This document shows, piece after piece, positions 37,134-39,113 of a stretch of DNA of 39,113 nucleotides (the first letter of the stretch is position 1; each line of letters starts with the position of its first letter). The translations under genes were made by a program, and so were the position numbers. This stretch comes from a virus, in the IMG/VR virus record IMGVR_UViG_3300042323_000333, positions 1 to 39,113 of that record. The stretch is one strand, 5' to 3'. Under the pieces are notes generated by a model. The model saw only the letters and a program-made list of their open reading frames with translations, searched no databases and was not told the DNA's origin.

Positions 37134-37860
37134 TCAATTAAAGTCAGTCCAAGAATATTGTAAGTTAAATAATATTGAGGATATTGATAAGTTCATTACG
37201 AAATGTTATACTGAAGGGTTTAATATTAAGAAATATGGTCTTCTTGGTAATGATTCAGGAAAAACGGATATTGTCGGTGAAAAACAGGTAGAAATTGAAG
37301 TAATCCGTGAAATACGGGTAGAAGTTCCTGTTGAAGTTATCAAAGAGGTTGAGGTAATCAGAGAAGTTATTAAAGAAATTGTTAAAGAAGTTCCGGTTGA
37401 AATTATCAAAGAAGTTGAGGTTATTAAAGAAATCCCTATTGAAAAAGTAGTAATTAACGAGGTTGTAAAAGAAGTCCCTGTTGAAAAAGTTGTCACAAAA
37501 ATAGAATATATTAGTGACAATACTCAGATAAATGAACTATTGTTAAAAATACAACAGTTGGAAAATAGACCACCGGAGATAATTGAAACAATTAAGGAAG
37601 TTGAAATTATTAAAGAAGTTCCCGTTGAAAAGATTGTCGAAGTTAATAAAATAGTTGAGGTTGAAAAAGTAATTGAAGTGGAAAAATCAAATGATAAGAC
37701 ATTACTTCTCCAAGAAACTTTACAGAAACTTAGAAAAGAACTATCTTTAAAGAACACAAGGATTGAGGACCTTGAAAAAATAAATAAACAATTGGAATCG
37801 ATGAAAGTCAGTCAAGGGGCTGTATTTCTTAAAGGTTCTAATATAAGTGAAACAATGTAA
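37108..37860 (+). CDS. Val-Glu-Lys repeat protein with coiled coil
   Basis: 250 residues from GTG 37108, overlapping the previous gene by 26 bases. Residues 1-45 form a small helical head (TASQLKSVQEYCKLNNIEDI). Residues about 60-200 are an extended repeat of the kind EVPVEVIKEVEVIREV and KEVPVEKVV, broken by a short non-repeat segment (TQINELLLKIQQLENRP). Residues about 200-240 are a predicted coiled coil. The repeat resembles Val-Pro-Val-Glu arrays seen in other phage and bacterial proteins of unknown function; its role as a rigid rod or spacer is only an inference. There is no signal peptide or membrane span. Confidence 0.75.
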   Translation: MSQIKLTASQLKSVQEYCKLNNIEDIDKFITKCYTEGFNIKKYGLLGNDSGKTDIVGEKQVEIEVIREIRVEVPVEVIKEVEVIREVIKEIVKEVPVEIIKEVEVIKEIPIEKVVINEVVKEVPVEKVVTKIEYISDNTQINELLLKIQQLENRPPEIIETIKEVEIIKEVPVEKIVEVNKIVEVEKVIEVEKSNDKTLLLQETLQKLRKELSLKNTRIEDLEKINKQLESMKVSQGAVFLKGSNISETM

Positions 37861-37861
37861 T

Positions 37862-38215
37862 ATGATAACACAATTATTATTATGGATGATTATGGCTTAC
37901 GGGATGACCAACATAATTGTTTACGGAAGTATCTTTAATGGGCCGAGAAACTCCATTAACAAAGCATCAAACACACCACATTTTCCTTTTCGAGGATTCT
38001 TTATATTTGTGAGTGATATGATTAAATGTATGATGTGTGCCTCGGTATGGGTTGGATTCTTTTTTGGAATTTTCTTATATTCACCAGTACACGAAATGTT
38101 AGGGGTTTCAAGTTGGGTCTCTTGGTTCTTTGATGGTATGTTAGCGTCAGGGTCAGTATGGGCTTTCAACGGTATGGTGGAATGGTTTGAAGAAAATAGA
38201 CCGACAAAAAATTAA
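37862..38215 (+). CDS. Small membrane protein with CMMC motif
   Basis: 117 residues from ATG 37862, one base after the preceding stop; a GTG at 37847 is possible but less likely. It has an N-terminal hydrophobic segment (ITQLLLWMIMAYGMTNIIV), a second at about 60-80 that carries KCMMCASVWVGFFFG, and a third weaker one near 90-108. The C-x-x-C-x3-W-x-G arrangement recalls DUF1360-type small membrane proteins found in bacteria and phages. It would sit in the host inner membrane. The function is not known. Confidence 0.72.
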   Translation: MITQLLLWMIMAYGMTNIIVYGSIFNGPRNSINKASNTPHFPFRGFFIFVSDMIKCMMCASVWVGFFFGIFLYSPVHEMLGVSSWVSWFFDGMLASGSVWAFNGMVEWFEENRPTKN

Positions 38216-38218
38216 AAT

Positions 38219-38734
38219 ATGAAAAGTAAATTAGGTGACTTTGTTATTAAGTTTTTGAAAGATAAGACTGAGACAAGAAAGATTATTAAGTGTGATGATT
38301 TTTTTCAGTTGGTGAATGATATGGGGATTAATGATGATAGTGATGAAATTGTTGATATTATATATTATTTAGAAGATAATAATACTGATATTAATTTTCA
38401 CGGGGCGAATACTCAAAATTTTTACACTAGATACAGAAATATTGAAAGAAAGGTTCAGATGTCTAAAATGTTAAAAGGTTCTAAACCGGAAGTTCAAAAA
38501 CTAATTGAAAAAGTTGAAAGTATAAGTGTTAAAGAAAGACCGGATTGGTTAGAAACATATCGAAATGATGATGAAGACACAACACCTGTTGCCTTTACAG
38601 ATAATGATAACAATTTAGGTAAAAGTATTCTTGATAGATTAACTAATGAAGTTAAAGAACGAATTGAAAACGAACCGGGAATAACTTTAGAAGAAATACA
38701 AGAACAAATGAATAATGAATTAAATAACAATTAA
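38219..38734 (+). CDS. Acidic protein of unknown function
   Basis: 171 residues, rich in Asp, Asn and Glu and largely helical. The N-terminal half (KLGDFVIKFLKDKTETRKII, then DFFQLVNDMG) looks like a folded domain; the C-terminal half is charged and ends in EEIQEQMNNELNNN. There are no recognised motifs, membrane spans or cysteine pairs. It starts 3 bases after the membrane-protein gene and precedes the basic small protein by 12 bases, so it belongs to the same operon. Confidence 0.72.
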   Translation: MKSKLGDFVIKFLKDKTETRKIIKCDDFFQLVNDMGINDDSDEIVDIIYYLEDNNTDINFHGANTQNFYTRYRNIERKVQMSKMLKGSKPEVQKLIEKVESISVKERPDWLETYRNDDEDTTPVAFTDNDNNLGKSILDRLTNEVKERIENEPGITLEEIQEQMNNELNNN

Positions 38735-38746
38735 ATAAATACAATT

Positions 38747-39004
38747 ATGCCAAAGTCAAAATTACGTGGTGGTGCAAAGGCACACAAAGCAAGAGTATCA
38801 ACAAGAAACAACACTATTAAAGGATTAAGAAAGAAAGCTCAAGCGGAGTATCAAGAAATGTTTGAGAAACAAATGGAAGAGTTAAAGGCTCAATACCAAA
38901 ATGAGAATGGTGAAACAACAGAATTAAACGCCGATGTGATTGTTGGTGATACAAATGAGGTTAATGTAATAGACGCTGAGGTTGTTACACCTGAAACTGT
39001 TTAG
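38747..39004 (+). CDS. Small basic-headed protein of unknown function
   Basis: 85 residues with a strongly basic first third (MPKSKLRGGAKAHKARVSTR, then KGLRKKA), a helical middle (EMFEKQMEELKAQY) and an acidic, probably disordered tail. The basic head could bind nucleic acid or the virion, but no family is recognised. The first of three TTAGACATT repeats overlaps its stop codon. Confidence 0.7.
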   Translation: MPKSKLRGGAKAHKARVSTRNNTIKGLRKKAQAEYQEMFEKQMEELKAQYQNENGETTELNADVIVGDTNEVNVIDAEVVTPETV

Positions 39005-39031
39005 ACATTCGTTAGACATTTTTTAGACATT
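39001..39031. promoter_or_regulatory. Three TTAGACATT direct repeats at 11-base spacing
   Basis: Identical 9-mers begin at 39001, 39012 and 39023, so they lie on nearly the same face of the helix. They overlap the end of one gene and precede the next start by 7 bases. They could form a binding array for a regulator; no protein is known to bind them. Confidence 0.5.
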
Positions 39032-39037
39032 CAACCA

Positions 39038-39113
39038 ATGGATTTATTCAATCCCCCCATAGAATTTAATTACACAATAATGATAAAAGATTTAGATATC
39101 ACAAGTTTTGATA
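39038..39113 (+). CDS. Start of a further gene, 3'-partial
   Basis: An open frame from ATG 39038 (MDLFNPPIEFNYTIMIKDLD) runs off the right edge after 25 codons. A second in-frame ATG at 39080 is an alternative start. It follows the TTAGACATT repeats and is co-directional with the preceding genes. It is too short to assign. Confidence 0.5.
   Translation, partial: MDLFNPPIEFNYTIMIKDLDITSFD

Noticed and set aside
37206-37757. Minus-strand Thr-Ser-Ile-rich reading frames
   Set aside because: Antisense reading of the Val-Glu-Lys repeat gene; the regularity comes from that repeat.

Overview
This window is a stretch of an AT-rich, virus-like genome, most likely a large tailed phage (T4-like contractile-tail lineage) infecting a member of the Bacteroidota. 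The phage assignment rests on a ribonucleotide reductase large chain next to gp25-like and gp6-like baseplate wedge genes, a run of very large structural proteins, and a replication/recombination block (Toprim primase, PD-(D/E)XK nuclease, Mre11/gp47-like phosphoesterase, RuvC-like resolvase). The host assignment is an inference. It rests on SprB-type repeats like those of the flavobacterial gliding adhesin, PKD-like, DUF285 and Thr-Pro modules typical of Bacteroidota surface proteins, starts that mostly lack Shine-Dalgarno sequences, and one good match to the Bacteroidota promoter (TTTG-N19-TANNTTTG).

Layout. 1-2340: 3' part of nrdA, closed by a hairpin terminator. 2425-21075 (+): tail/baseplate block with gp25-like, gp6-like, a 1,759-residue protein with a membrane-like segment, several unrecognised structural proteins, a likely distal baseplate protein and a SprB-repeat fibre, ending at a bidirectional terminator. 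21105-34001 (-): a RuvC-like resolvase gene plus seven adhesin/fibre-like genes made of interchangeable modules (SprB, PKD-like, DUF285, LRR-like, Thr-Pro linkers), interrupted by one small plus-strand gene at 28458-28640. 34089-39113 (+): compact replication/recombination and small-protein block, with a new gene running off the right edge.

How it fits together. The plus-strand late block should build the baseplate and a host-contact fibre. The divergent minus-strand block looks like a repertoire of host-recognition proteins, several sharing an N-terminal motif and differing in the distal modules. The right-hand block supplies DNA metabolism. There are no rRNA or tRNA genes, no CRISPR array and no recognisable insertion sequence. 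No gene-free stretch exceeds about 110 bases; the longest internal gaps are at 28355-28457 and 34002-34088.

The most notable features are the SprB-repeat fibre (possible mimicry of host gliding adhesins), the modular adhesin array, the membrane-like segment inside the giant baseplate-region protein together with a long hairpin just before its start codon, and an apparently leaderless Bacteroidota-type promoter at the primase gene.
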